A stretch of DNA of 64,000 nucleotides. Origin: Lolium rigidum (Eukaryota > Streptophyta > Magnoliopsida > Poales > Poaceae). The notes below the pieces were generated by a model, which was not told where the DNA came from, did no database searches, and saw nothing but the letters and a program-made list of their open reading frames with translations. A program made the position numbers and the translations under genes. Of the stretch, positions 1 through 11,300 are shown in pieces (the first letter of the stretch is position 1; each line of letters begins with the position of its first letter). Location of the stretch: the NCBI RefSeq assembly GCF_022539505.1, contig NC_061508.1:268528736-268592735 (forward strand), read 5' to 3'.

Positions 1-835
1 CTACTCAAACAAGATCTATGCATTACGAACGGTCTTATCGAACCCAACTAGTCCTACCAATATGAATCTAACACTACAATAGAGCAGAGGAGTTCCCACT
101 TACTTCCGTCATGGCGGACGAAGGACGGGGCCGAAAGCCGACGTAGGTGTGCGTCAGGCTCCGCCGCGGCTGGAGAAGAGGACCCTAGTCCGGCGCCGGA
201 GACCGAAGGGGGATGCGCGCTGCCAGATCTAGGTCGCCGCAGCCACTGCCGGTGCGAAATTTGGGGGAAGGGAAAATTTGGGAGGCGGCTAATGGAGAGG
301 GTAGTCGAAGAGGGAGGTTACCTCTACCTTTGCCGCGCAACGCCGCTGGGATTTCGGCTTCTCCCGCCATGCCCAGACAGAGTTCCCGCGCGAAACGTTG
401 CCGATTTTTGTCTCAACAGGCATGGTCCTGAAGAAACTGTCAAACCGGGCGATCCTCCGGGGCCTGTAAAATTTGAAGAATGGGTTATAGTGGAATCCTA
501 CTCGCATCCCTAGCTTCTTGATATACTTCTGTTTGAGGATGATTAGTGAATGATACAAACAATAATACATATAAAATAGCAAACTGACATAAACCTGTAT
601 CATAGCCACTCTCAGGTAATCGCTCTCAGTCATGAGGTTCTGGACAGGCATCCATGGCAATGCAGGCAAACCGTATGGCATAGCTACAAGAGAGTCGACT
701 GCTAGTTTTCGGCTCATTATGTCCATCTGGCACCATATGAATTTTTTTGGGTCATACCATGTTAGATATGAACCGCCAAGAATATATTGGTTTGCATCCA
801 GAAAAAAAAAAGACAGCTAAGCTATGGTCTGTGGA
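1..835. repeat. Degenerate Harbinger-associated sequence
   Basis: Bases about 205-430 closely resemble 3297-3490, inside the Harbinger element described below: the same GC-rich stretch in the same order with scattered substitutions and small indels. This is therefore probably a second, diverged copy of that element's flank. The minus-strand open frame at 289-726 has no motif I recognise and is not called as a gene. The right side runs into the assembly gap, so the true extent is unknown. Confidence 0.45.
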
Positions 836-935
836 NNNNNNNNNNNNNNNNNNNNNNNNNNNNNNNNNNNNNNNNNNNNNNNNNNNNNNNNNNNNNNNNN
901 NNNNNNNNNNNNNNNNNNNNNNNNNNNNNNNNNNN
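836..935. other. Assembly gap (100 N)
   Basis: A run of exactly 100 N. Such a round number usually marks a scaffold gap of unknown size. Open frames that cross it are meaningless. Confidence 0.99.
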
Positions 936-1194
936 TGGAAGTAGTATCAACTATCTTCTCGGTGCCATTGCTCTCATATTGCTATTACTGCTGCCGTGTT
1001 ACTGTTACTATTGCTCTCATATCATCGCTACTTTCACATCACCCCTGTTGCTAGTGCTTTTCCAGTGCAGCTGAATTGACAACTCAGTTGTTAAGGCTTA
1101 TAAGTATTCTTTACCTCCCCTTGTGTCGAATCAATAAATTTGGGTTTTACTTCCCTCGAAGACTGTTGCGATCCCCTATACTTGTGGGTCATCA
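936..1194 (+). mobile_element. 3' end of a Ty3/gypsy LTR (plus strand), truncated by the gap
   Basis: The segment ends in CTTGTGGGTCATCA at 1194. The two LTRs of element 2 (40445-41959 and 49381-50900) have the same terminal sequence on their minus strand. The preceding CCTCCCCTTGTGTCGAATC and AATAAATTTGGGTTTTAC are, from memory, typical of Triticeae gypsy LTR ends. No primer-binding site follows, so the internal part is lost. Only this LTR end is supported. Confidence 0.6.
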
Positions 1195-1409
1195 GTGGAC
1201 ACCACCGAAAGTAGCATCCATGTCGCGAGATGATCTCGCAGGGATCGGGTGAAGTGTTTCGCGGTGCGGCACGAACTCGAAGGACCCACAGCGGATCGAA
1301 TCTCTTGGTTCTGCCGGTGTCGGTGATTCGAGTAAGAACGCCGCGGACGTGACTGGTGCGCCGATGACCTGCCTTGTGCCGACAGAGCTTCCTACGAGAC
1401 GGCGCCAAT

Positions 1410-1953
1410 TGTCGAGGGTGCTCCTCGGCAATGCCCTCCGATAGGGGCTTAGGGTTGATGGAATCCTGCAAGCTGACACGAGACATCGGTTCACAGACAA
1501 GCGGGGAGAGCGATTTACCCAGGTTCGGGGCCCTCGATGAGGTAAAACCCTTACGTCCTGCTCGTGTCGTTCTTGATTATGATGATAATGGGTTACAATG
1601 GGGTGCCGAATAGTTCGGCTGAGGTCTCGTCGAGATGGCTAAGCGCTAAGGTAACCTAGCTTTAAGCTTCTGCTGGCTAAGATCGCTAAGATTGATTGTG
1701 CCCCTCGATAGCCCCTCTCCTGGCCTTTATATAGGAGGCCAGGTCTCAAGAGGTCTAATCGAGTACGACTAGGTTTACAGTAGATCTATCTCTAGACTTT
1801 CCTCGTTCGGCTCCTTCCGCGTCTTGTACTTCAAGGAATCTTCCGTTGCACCGTCCTAGTGGCCCATCTTGCCGTCGAGTACCTTCATGGGCCTCCAACT
1901 AGGAAATACAGGATAGGGCAACATTGGTTACCCGAAGGGTAATGCCCACGTCA
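1410..1953 (-). mobile_element. Gypsy-type LTR with flanking primer-binding-like site, truncated
   Basis: Read on the minus strand the segment starts TGACGTGGGCATTACCC (from 1953) and ends CACCCTCGACA (1410), so it has TG...CA ends. It is directly followed by ATTGGCGCCGTC (1409-1398), which resembles a retrotransposon primer-binding site. A TATATAAA box lies at 1733-1726 in the expected orientation. About 200 bp of possible leader (1195-1397) remain, and the rest of the element is missing. Either a truncated element or an LTR fragment fits. The family was not named. Confidence 0.55.
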
Positions 1954-1961
1954 TACTCCAT

Positions 1962-3663
1962 GAGCCTGTTTGGTAGTCTGGGCTAATTTTGGGATTTATG
2001 CACCACACTTCCCGTTTGGAACGGGCATGTTGTTTGGTAGCTCGCACTGCATGGACTAAAAAGGTCCTTTTGTTTGTTTGCCTGCAGCCAACCCCAAATG
2101 TCGATGGAGATGAAACTACATCTATTTGGTACCATCCAGACAAGTGTAATGTCACCCCTTCTCTACAACGGGTGACTTTACCATACTATCACCTCCCATC
2201 ACACAAAAAGCACAACTCATCAGTTCATCAGTTGCACTTACGAACCTAGCAGTTCACAAATTCATCCCTAGCCACTAAGAATGGTAGTTTATAACGACAT
2301 TCTCTAGCTACTACGAATGAAAGTTTATCATCACAGGGTAGTTCAACTACGGGGATCAAAGAGGGGTTCGAGAAAGAGGGAATCAAAGGGGGTTCTTCTT
2401 CTTCTTCTTCACTTCTTTATTTCACTTATTCACTTGTTCTTCTCCTTCTCACATGGTGGTCTAGCCTCTGGCTACCCACATTGCGTTTGCCCACTCGAGC
2501 CCCTTCTCCTTTCAGGCTTCACTATCGCATGCCTCCATGCCATGGCCTATCTCAACTTCATCAAAAGTGGGAACATGTTGGAAGAAGTCATCCTCGGCCC
2601 AACCTAAGATCCTGTTATGAAGAAATGCAACAAGCAAGGACTAGCTTCACTTGAGTGTCAAAAGTGTGGAAAGGTTTCTGGTCAAGGACCTTGAACATGT
2701 TCTTCAATGCAGTAAAGGCCCTCTCAATGGTGACTCTGGGGATTGAGTGTCTTAGATTGAACAACTCTTGGGTGGTGTGTTGTTTGATGGTGGCTTGATC
2801 AGTTCACCTTTGAGCTTCCCAACTGCGTACAACACCTGATGGAAGTACCGAGAGATAGTCTCTGTGGTGAATGTGTTATGGATGACTCTGAACCTATGGT
2901 TCGGACCCACAACATGAAGAAACATTGCGACTTTTTCTTTGATAGATGTGTGGATGCTACCAACTAGCAGTCCTCTCTCCGTGAACGTTTTCACAAGTAC
3001 ATAGAAATGAGCTCTTCTCATTCGAAGCATTTGGATAGCCTCTACATCGTTGTAGTTGTAGATGTAGTTTAGGTTGGCCATCCTCTCTTGATCTCGTTGT
3101 AACATAGGATCGTACATGACGGGAGGAAAAATAACACGCCTAACTTCTCTCTTGTAGACCATCAGGATCCATGCTTGAATGGCAATGATGAGTGTTGCAG
3201 CGTGATGCATAAGTTGCACATGCTGCACCGCGGCTAGACACGACGACCTTGCAGGTACGACGCCAGATACCGAAGGGAGGAGCTCCTCGTCCAGAGCACG
3301 ACCAGATGCGCGAGTGCAAATCTAGGTCACCGCAGCCGCCGCCGGTGCCAAAATTGGGGAAAGGGAAAATTCCGGAGGGGCCTAATGGAGAGGGTAACCA
3401 AAGAGGGAGGTTACCCCTACATTTGCCACACAACGCCGCTCGGATTTCACCTTCTCGCCATGCCGCGGCCGAGCGCCCGTGCGAACGGTGTTCTCGATTT
3501 TCGTCGCGCTCGTGCCTGTCCTTGGAAAAGGCCAAACTGAGCCTGTCCCGGAGGTGCTTTAAGACCTGTGTTGTGCAAGAATGTGGATACGTGCGGGCAT
3601 CCAAACGACCCAAAAACTACGCCTCACATGCGAGCCAAGGGGTCCCAGCTACCAAACAGACCC
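1962..3663 (-). mobile_element. PIF/Harbinger DNA transposon, internally deleted
   Basis: The ends are imperfect inverted repeats: GAGCCTGTTTGGTAG at 1962-1976, and the complement of CTACCAAACAGACCC at 3649-3663. They are flanked by CAT on both sides (1959-1961, 3664-3666). The element carries a broken transposase on the minus strand. Harbinger elements normally duplicate TWA, so a CAT duplication is unusual; the borders could be a few bases off or the site may have mutated. The element sits immediately beside the LTR fragment that ends at 1953. Confidence 0.6.
2520..3228 (-). pseudogene. Harbinger (HARBI1-like) transposase, catalytic core deleted
   Basis: The minus-strand frame 3228-2752 carries the N-terminal helical region of plant PIF/Harbinger nucleases, with motifs such as KEKVAMFLHVVGPNHRF and TTETISRYFHQVLYAVG. 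Just downstream, in another frame, come ELFNLRHSIPRVTIERAF and a diverged ILGWAEDDFF, which belong to the C-terminal end of the same family. In intact relatives more than 100 residues with the first catalytic aspartates lie between these blocks; here they are joined directly after NNTPP. A stop and frameshifts follow. The protein cannot be an active transposase, so any past movement needed a partner enzyme. Confidence 0.75.
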
Positions 3664-3666
3664 CAT

Positions 3667-4447
3667 GTGTTAATTTTCCTCTTATAGCATATTACACGTA
3701 CTGTTATGGCTACTTAGTCTCCTTGATGGAAATTATATAACTATGCATGCTTGGATCAAATTTGTTATTTAGCCATTTCATGCGTTTCATTCTACATTGA
3801 CTGCCCAATAAATGATCATGTCCTGCTAAGGAAACAGTAAAAGCATATGGCGAAGTGGAGATAGTATTCTGCCTTGTACAAAATTTGTATTCAACAAAAT
3901 GCAAGATTCTTCTTATTTACTGAATCTCGACAAGTGATGTTGGGTGGAGAACTAGAGATAAAGACTTCTCCGGCTCCCATGAGCCAACATTTGTATTCAA
4001 TAAATATTGCTTCACGTTCCCACACTCTTTGGCTCCATGTTGTCAACACCTTAGAGCATTTCTAGCCGCGTTTTTTTAAAACGGCCTTCAAATTTTGGAA
4101 GGGTGTCAGGATAGAAATCAATGCTTAGTGATGTTTCTCAAAATATTTTTTATCCGGTGCGGCCTAATAACCTGTCTAGCATCCCCAGACCATCCCCTAC
4201 CCACAAGGACGGCCTAGGCACGCCAGATATGAACCCTGTGCGACTTGTCGTGAGACGGGCCACGCTAGGAGTTGGCAGCTTTTCCTTAATGGCATGTCGG
4301 TTTTCGAGGCGGTGGCAGGGCAGCTGAGTCGCCTCGTTGTCGCTGCACCATTACCATGCGTTGTCGGGGTATGCGGCGCCTACCCCATCCGCTCCTACTT
4401 CTCTCCCTTCCCCCCTTCCCGCCTCCGTTTCCCGCCTCGTCCCCGAC
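3667..4447. other. No supported gene; possible transposon edge
   Basis: The stretch is mostly AT-rich without credible coding frames. From about 4052 it begins GAGCATTTCTAGCC and becomes GC-rich. This resembles the ends of grass Harbinger-like elements, but I found no matching right end. Nothing else is supported. Confidence 0.4.
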
Positions 4448-4706
4448 TATAAAAGACGACCTCCTCCGTTCTCACCACCTCACTCTCCTCCGCAACCACC
4501 TCCGCCGTGCTCACCACTACACGCCTCCGCAAGCACCTTGACGTGTAGCCAGGATGCCGCGCCGCCTGCCCACCATGTACTCCATGGCGAGCCGCAACGG
4601 CCGCATGGCGCTTGCGCCTCCGCCTTCGGAGCCGGAGCCCAAGCCTGCAGAGGTCTACGACTCTTCAATTCATGAATGGCAAGGATGCGACACACTAAGT
4701 TTCTAG
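4448..4706 (+). other. TATA box and short GC-rich ORF of unknown origin
   Basis: A good TATAAAAG box at 4448-4455 is followed by a C-rich leader and an ATG at 4554. That ATG opens a 50-codon frame ending at TAG 4704-4706. The frame is rich in Pro, Arg and Ala early on, then acidic (EPEPKPAEVYDSS). This looks like the promoter and first exon of a gene or a transposon gene, but I do not recognise the protein and no continuation exon is evident. It may be a fragment carried by the transposon-like sequence that starts near 4052. Confidence 0.3.
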
Positions 4707-5374
4707 GCCGAGTCACAACGGAAGGATGGAACTTCAGGAGGCTGACTCAACTCCAAGACGACCTAAGCCAACGCAACAACCCACCCATAAGCGCTTAAGG
4801 GTAAAAAAACGGCAAGAACGAACCAGATCGGAGGTGGCGACGACCAGGAAGTGCCGATGACGGTGTACATAGTGCCTCGTAATCCCACACTCTGGGCGGC
4901 AACCAATACCGACTCCTATGGGTGCACCAAGAACTCCACGAACCACCTTGCGGCTGCCCGATTCGATGACCGGATCTAGGGTTTTTCCTGGTGGTCGAGG
5001 CGGGGAAGCACGAGCAGTGCCATGACGACGCCTCCAACAAGGTGACACTTGCCCATTCTGTTGTAAAGAAAAACAATTTCCTATTCTGGCGACGGCGATG
5101 GACGGCGGCCATCCGCCGGAGGAGACAGTCCGGCAAGGGACGACGGATCGGTCTCGCCCCCGGTCACGTACTTATTTCCACTTTTGCCTCACGTCTATCT
5201 GCGTACCCCCTTTCCGCTTCTAGGCTTCCAGCACTGTCTATCTCCACCCATCGTCTCTCTCTCTAAAAAAAACCCCAACCCACCGCAGGGCCCTGCCACC
5301 CAGCCGCCGCCTCCGTGCTGACTCCCAAACCCCTAGAGATCGTGGAGAGGCGCGACGAACTGTATCTGGACGGT
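4707..5374. promoter_or_regulatory. 5' flank and leader of the dsRNA-binding-domain gene
   Basis: No coding frame is convincing here. Sequence just before the first coding exon is pyrimidine-rich (5240-5265, CTCTCTCT runs) and A-rich (5265-5272), as in many plant 5' leaders. The reading frame of exon 1 is open back to a stop at 5264-5266, but it contains no ATG before 5375. No clear TATA box was recognised within 150 bp of the start. Confidence 0.35.
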
Positions 5375-8300
5375 ATGCCTGGCGGAGAAGATGCGCTGGT
5401 GGTTGAGGAGGTGGTTTGCATGGAGGAGGCGGTGAATATGCTGATGGAGCACCTGGTGAGGCCGGCGCTGGGTAGACGCGCCGCCCAGGACGAGAAGGAG
5501 CGCACCATCGCGCAGCAGGTGAGCACATAGAGCTAGCTAGCTGTAGACTGTATCTACTAGCTAGGTCGTTTTATTTTCGTATATCTGAGTGTTTTCTTTT
5601 TCTCTGGAATGGATGAGATGCTCGGAAATGCTCAACGGTAGCTTGATCTTTTCCCCGGCGATCTTGCTGGCGTTTCAATTGTCGCCGCTGGTGGCAGGGG
5701 CATACGTAACCACCGCCGGCCGGTGCTAGATAGCTAGTAGGAATAACACTATGCCACCGCGCGCAACGTGGACTGGGGGTGGCTTCCTCCCCGGGGACGG
5801 AGAGGAACCTGTCCTGAGTCCTGACCTCGCCGGTAGGAAGCAGGGATGTCGGCGGAGGAGGAAAAATAAGCTAGGCGGCGGGCCTTAATGGTTGTGGTCC
5901 CTTACTCCTTAGTGCCCGTTTGTCTGAGCTCCAGCAGAATGATACTCAATGATAAAGCTGGACAGACAGCTGGTCAAATATAAATACAGTATATTACATA
6001 TATTTGTCTGTTTATACCATATATTAGATGATAATATGTTTAGCACAAAAGTATATTTTCCTTAATAATTATTATTAAATAGAGGATATCATACAAATAC
6101 TAATTAATGAAATCTGATTAATATGCCATAGACTGAGTACAGCGAAGAGGGCGAGCTAGAAGAGCACTACAATAGTGCCATAGACTGAGTACATCGACAA
6201 CTATTGTGGAGGTTGACTACGGCTTGCAGACCACCAAGCGTCTTCGAGCGATGCCCCAGGGCCATAGAAGTCGGGGAGGTGCATAGTCGAGTGGGGTACG
6301 AGGGAGGTCAGCGAGTCGGGGGAGGCGAAGGTCGGCTTGGTCGTCCTGGTAGGAGGCAGTTGACGAGATTTAAAGGCTATATGAACAGTGAGGCGCTGGT
6401 CGCTGACAACAAATTTCGGTGTCAGACTTCTTCTTCATGGCTAGCTAGAGACAAAGGCATGGTTGGGACGAGCTGTGTGGGGGCGCCGAGGCATAGGACA
6501 TGTGTGAGGGTGGCATTAGCGGGAAGCACCGATAGGCAGGGCATGCCGAAGAGGCTGACGGGTGAAACCCTAGGCGCCTCTTCGGTGTGGGTTGCGAGTC
6601 GTATGGGAAAGGGTATACATCAGGGATTTAGTCCCATTTCTTAAGAGGTGTGCATACTCAGCGATATTCGGGGAAGATAACTCAAATTATAGGGGCAATA
6701 TCATGCAACGATATAATCTTCAATTAAGAAGCCGTGGGAAGTACCCAGTTAATGCTTCATGTGTAAGTAAAATAATATAAACACTTAAAGAATCCCACTT
6801 ATAGAAGCTAAGGAGGCGTTTTCTTCCCCGTCACACTTTGTCATGCCGAATTTTAGCAATTTAGCATTGTTTGATTTTTTTTCATACTTTAGAGTAGCGG
6901 CACTTTATTATCCATATGGCCCACTTGTCATTGAGTGAATTTATATTTATTGCCAATTTTTATCATACCGTGCAGCTTCTAAATTTTCAGCCACTCTTTT
7001 ATGGCTGCCACACTTTTTTTTTTTGAAACTTTATGGCTGCCACACTTCCTAAACTTAAATTTGGCAAAGTGTAGTTGTGAACCAATCACCCCTTTGTCTG
7101 GGCTCGTGCATGGAACCAAGGACCCAGAAGCACAAGTTCCAGCCCAAACAAACAAGCCCTTAGTAGTGAGGTGGTGGGCCTCAACGCGCACATTTGAAGT
7201 CCAATGGGCCAGGCTCTACCGAGAAGCACGGCGGCCGTGCGATGCAGAACACGCAACCACACGCGATATGCTAAAAAAAAAAACTGTCGCTGCAGGTCTG
7301 GTGCCGCTCATTCCGCGATGGAGATGGCGGCGGCGGTAGCTGCGGGCTGCGGCGTGGTCTCGTCTCGCGGTTGGAGGCGCCCGCACGGGTTCGTACGTCC
7401 GGGCCGCTGTGGAGCAGCCGCTAGGCAGCAGAGGCAAGCCGCGAGCACCTCTTAGTTTCTCTACTTCTCTTGTCAGCGCTGTCAGTGGAAATTGCCAATT
7501 TTGATATGTTCATTTTTCTTGCAAAATTGGAGAAAGCCATCAAGTGGACCTTGCGATGCTCTTCAAATTATCTATTAATTTGGATTGGATTGGATTGGTT
7601 CTATGTGAGATAGTTAAATGTATGTTTGGTTTGTCTGTACAATGACCTAGTCTTCCTTACCAGGTTAATGATTAGAATTATCCCCGTCAGTTTACTATTA
7701 ATGACATCGGTTTATTTTCCCTTTGCTATTCATGGTAATGCCCCTCACTGTATCCATGAAATGCTTCTCGTGTGTGTTCCCTTTGCGTGCACTGTAATTT
7801 CTAATTTTCTATGTCTGCTTAAATACATTTAAGACGGTGTTTCTCTGTGCATACAAGGCTTGCAATATATAGTTGGTTAAGTTGCTAACTCATCACACCG
7901 GTGTGTGGCTTTGCAGATTCATACAGCTATCATTGTGTACAATTACTACCACAGGAAGATGTTTCCACAGCTTGCTTTCGCTGATGCCAAACGGTTCTGT
8001 GTGTGTGCTTGTATTTCTGCTGGAGAAGGTTTGCTTGCATACTTGACTATGGTCCATGCGTGCGAGGACAATTCTGGAAAGGAGGAGAGGTTATCTGCTA
8101 CTGACATTGCAGCAGTACAAGCTTGTGAGATTGCTGCCAAACTCGATGCGAGTAAAGCATCTCCAGACATGGCAATGTGGCCAATATCGAAAGTTGCTGT
8201 TCTTCTTCTGGACCGGACAAGGAAAAAATGCTTGATTGAGTATGGTGCTATTACCAAGGGTGTCTGCTCAATCATAGAAAATGAATTTGATGCAACAGTT

Positions 8301-11300
8301 GGTATTTCACACACTACATGCCAGCCAGCAGGCCAGGAATCGACAAAGAAAAGAAACTTTGGTACTTTGAATGAACCATATTTGCTTCAACAACTAGCAC
8401 TTTTAGAGGTGGAGTGTAGAACAGGTCAGATTTTATCATTACAACCCTTAATTTATACATCCATATCTGCCATTTACTTTTGTGAGTTTGCAATTCCTCA
8501 CTTGGATCAGGTGATCAGTAGTATTGCCAACTAGAAATCTTATGTCATTAAACATACTGATCTGAACAGGAAGAAGAGTGTGGATCGAAGTTTCCATTAA
8601 TATTATAAGAGCATCTCTAGTAGTAACCGAAAAAGTGGGAACCGAAAAACTCTAGTTCAGTCTCCCAAAAGCGTGTTTACAGAATATTTTGGTTTGCGGG
8701 CTATGTTCCGCGACAGCAGCGTCCGAACCCGTAAAACCAGGGTTTTATCACAGAATTCATATGCAACATGATATAAAACAGAAACATAAAACAACCGATC
8801 ATAAAGTAATCAAATAATAGTTTTGAGCATACAATAATCATTCAAATTATTACATCAATCAAACAACTAAACAAATGTCTGAACCAAATTACAACAATAG
8901 TTTCCAAATCATAAAACAAATAATCAAATGTCTCAACAATGGAATGGTAGGATCAAGTGTGGCGACGGCCATGGAGCTTCCAGTGGTGCATTTTCAGATC
9001 ATAAACGAGCTTGTGAGCCGTGGCATTCTCAATCTGTTGATGCGTTTCAAGGAAAGCTTCAACGCGATCAGAATTCCTTTGAGGTTGCACTCGGGTGCCT
9101 ACATTGTCATAAAAACAGGGCAAATTTAACCCTCTTTCATCTTCAATGATCATGTTGTGAAGAATGACACAACAAGTCATGATGTTGACAATGGGTTTTT
9201 TGTCCCAAAACCAAGCAGGCCCTCGAACAATAGCAAACCTAGCTTGCAGAACACCAAATGCCCTCTCAATGCCTTTGCGGGCTGCTTCTTGAGCCTTGGC
9301 AAATTCAGCTTCTATATTATCTTGGGGATCCTTGACGGGCTTCACAAAAGTTTCCTAGTCTGGATAAATGCCATCTGCTAGATACTATCCCATTGAATAT
9401 TCATCATTCATAACTTTGTGCAAGTGGGTGCTTCTCCGTTTGCTAGTTTTGTTAGGTGATCTATGTAACACGTTTTCCATGTCCATTGCATACAATCAAC
9501 ACTACCAAGCATTCCAGGTCAACCCCTTTTCTCATTTATCTCCATCAATCTTTTCTCATTTATCTGGAAGATAGGTTGGGCCAAACAACTTGATAATCAT
9601 CCGAGCAAACCTAGGCACGGACTCGGCGGTTGTATCTTCACCAATTCGAAGATACTCATCGGTGTAATCCGCAGGGATGCCATACACAATCACCCTCATG
9701 GCAGCGGAGATTTTTTGATAGGGGCTAAAACCCATCACGCCGGCAGCATTTCTACATTGCTTGAAGTAATTTGAGTTTGCTTCGCAAGCCTTCACGATTT
9801 TGACGAACAAACTACAGCGCATGCGATACCTTCTACGGAATAGATGCGGCGGATAGGTAGGTACCTCGGCGAAGTAGTCATCCCATAATTTGTATTGCCC
9901 GAGGAGGCGATTCCGGTGGATGTGGTTGCAGCCCATCACCGAGCCGCGCCGCCTACCCAGCAGCTTTGCGCAGTCCTGTAGCTCCTTGACGGCGAGAAGG
10001 AGGATGGTGGTCTCAGTATCGTCGTCCTGGAGCAGCTCCTCCATGCCGGAATCGTCCGAGGAGGACGAATCCGAGAGATCAATGTCAGCGAACTCCGTGG
10101 TCGAGTTCATCTTCGATTCGGCCGGCGCGGTAGGGGGCGGGCCCTGGAGGTGCCGGAGGATCTGCGGGCATGATGCGGGGCAAGACGCGGGAGCTCCGCT
10201 TCGCGGGATTCGGTCGAATCGAGTGGCGGCGTGCGGAAGTGGGAAGAGGGTGAGCAGTTGGGACGGGGTGAAACTTCCGCGCGCCCTAGATATGGATTCT
10301 CGTTCGGTTCGGCAATTGAACCCCCACAACTACAGGCCGAGTTGGGTTTTCGGGCGCGGCCTGTAAATTTTTTTTCCGGGCCGGACGTGTTTTCATGATC
10401 TGCGCCCATTTCCGAACTGAACCCGTAAACCGACGGTTATTCAGTTTCCCACTTTTACGGGCACTACTAGAGATGCTCTAAACGCAACCATTTGTTTGTT
10501 ATTTTGTCCTCTTTGTATCTCTCACATGCTTTTAACTCGTGTGAAATAATTTAGTTTCAGGAAGGAAAAACAGTAACAGCAGAAAGCAAATTAGTTGTTT
10601 ATTAGTTTCCGTGGCGTTGTTCCTCATTTGTTTTGGTTGTGTACAACCTGCTAATAAAAAGGAACCAGCAGGGGGAGGAGCACCTGCGGAATTATATTAA
10701 GGGAAACAACTAAGGCGCATAATGCATGGGAGCTTTTAGCACTGGGCACGCCTTTTTTTTAAAACAACTCCGGCACAATCCTTTGGGCCCAAGGCTCGAA
10801 CGCGGGATGACCGGCTTGTAAATTTTTTTTCCGGGCCGGACGTGTTTTCATGATCTGCGCCCATTTCCGAACTGAACCCGTAAACCGACGGTTATTCAGT
10901 TTCCCACTTTTACGGGCACTACTAGAGATGCTCTAAACGCAACCATTTGTTTGTTATTTTGTCCTCTTCGTATCTCTCACATGCTTTTAACTCGTGTGAA
11001 ATAATTTAGTTTCAGGAAGGAAAAACAGTAACAGCAGAAAGCAAATTAGTTGTTTATTAGTTTCCGTGGCGTTGTTCCTCATTTGTTTTGGTTGTGTACA
11101 ACCTGCTAATAAAAAGGAACCAGCAGGGGGAGGAGCACCTGCGGAATTATATTAAGGGAAACAACTAAGGCGCATAATGCATGGGAGCTTTTAGCACTGG
11201 GCACGCCTTTTTTTTAAAACAACTCCGGCACAATCCTTTGGGCCCAAGGCTCGAACGCGGGATGACCGGCTTGTAAATTTTTTTCCGGGCCGGACGTGTT

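Larger units (their letters stand above)
5519..7916 (+). other. Intron 1 of the dsRBD gene
   Basis: The donor GTGAGC at 5519 and acceptor TTTGCAG ending at 7916 join codons without splitting them. The intron holds AT-rich sequence (5930-6130), a GC-rich island with open frames but no recognisable protein (6204-6650), a MITE-like segment (about 6811-7095) and an orphan exon-like ORF (7318-7455). The rest shows nothing I can name. Confidence 0.7.

Noticed and set aside
1091..1613. 131-codon, 102-codon and 79-codon frames near the gap
   Set aside because: They overlap on both strands within the LTR and leader sequence and have no recognisable domain.
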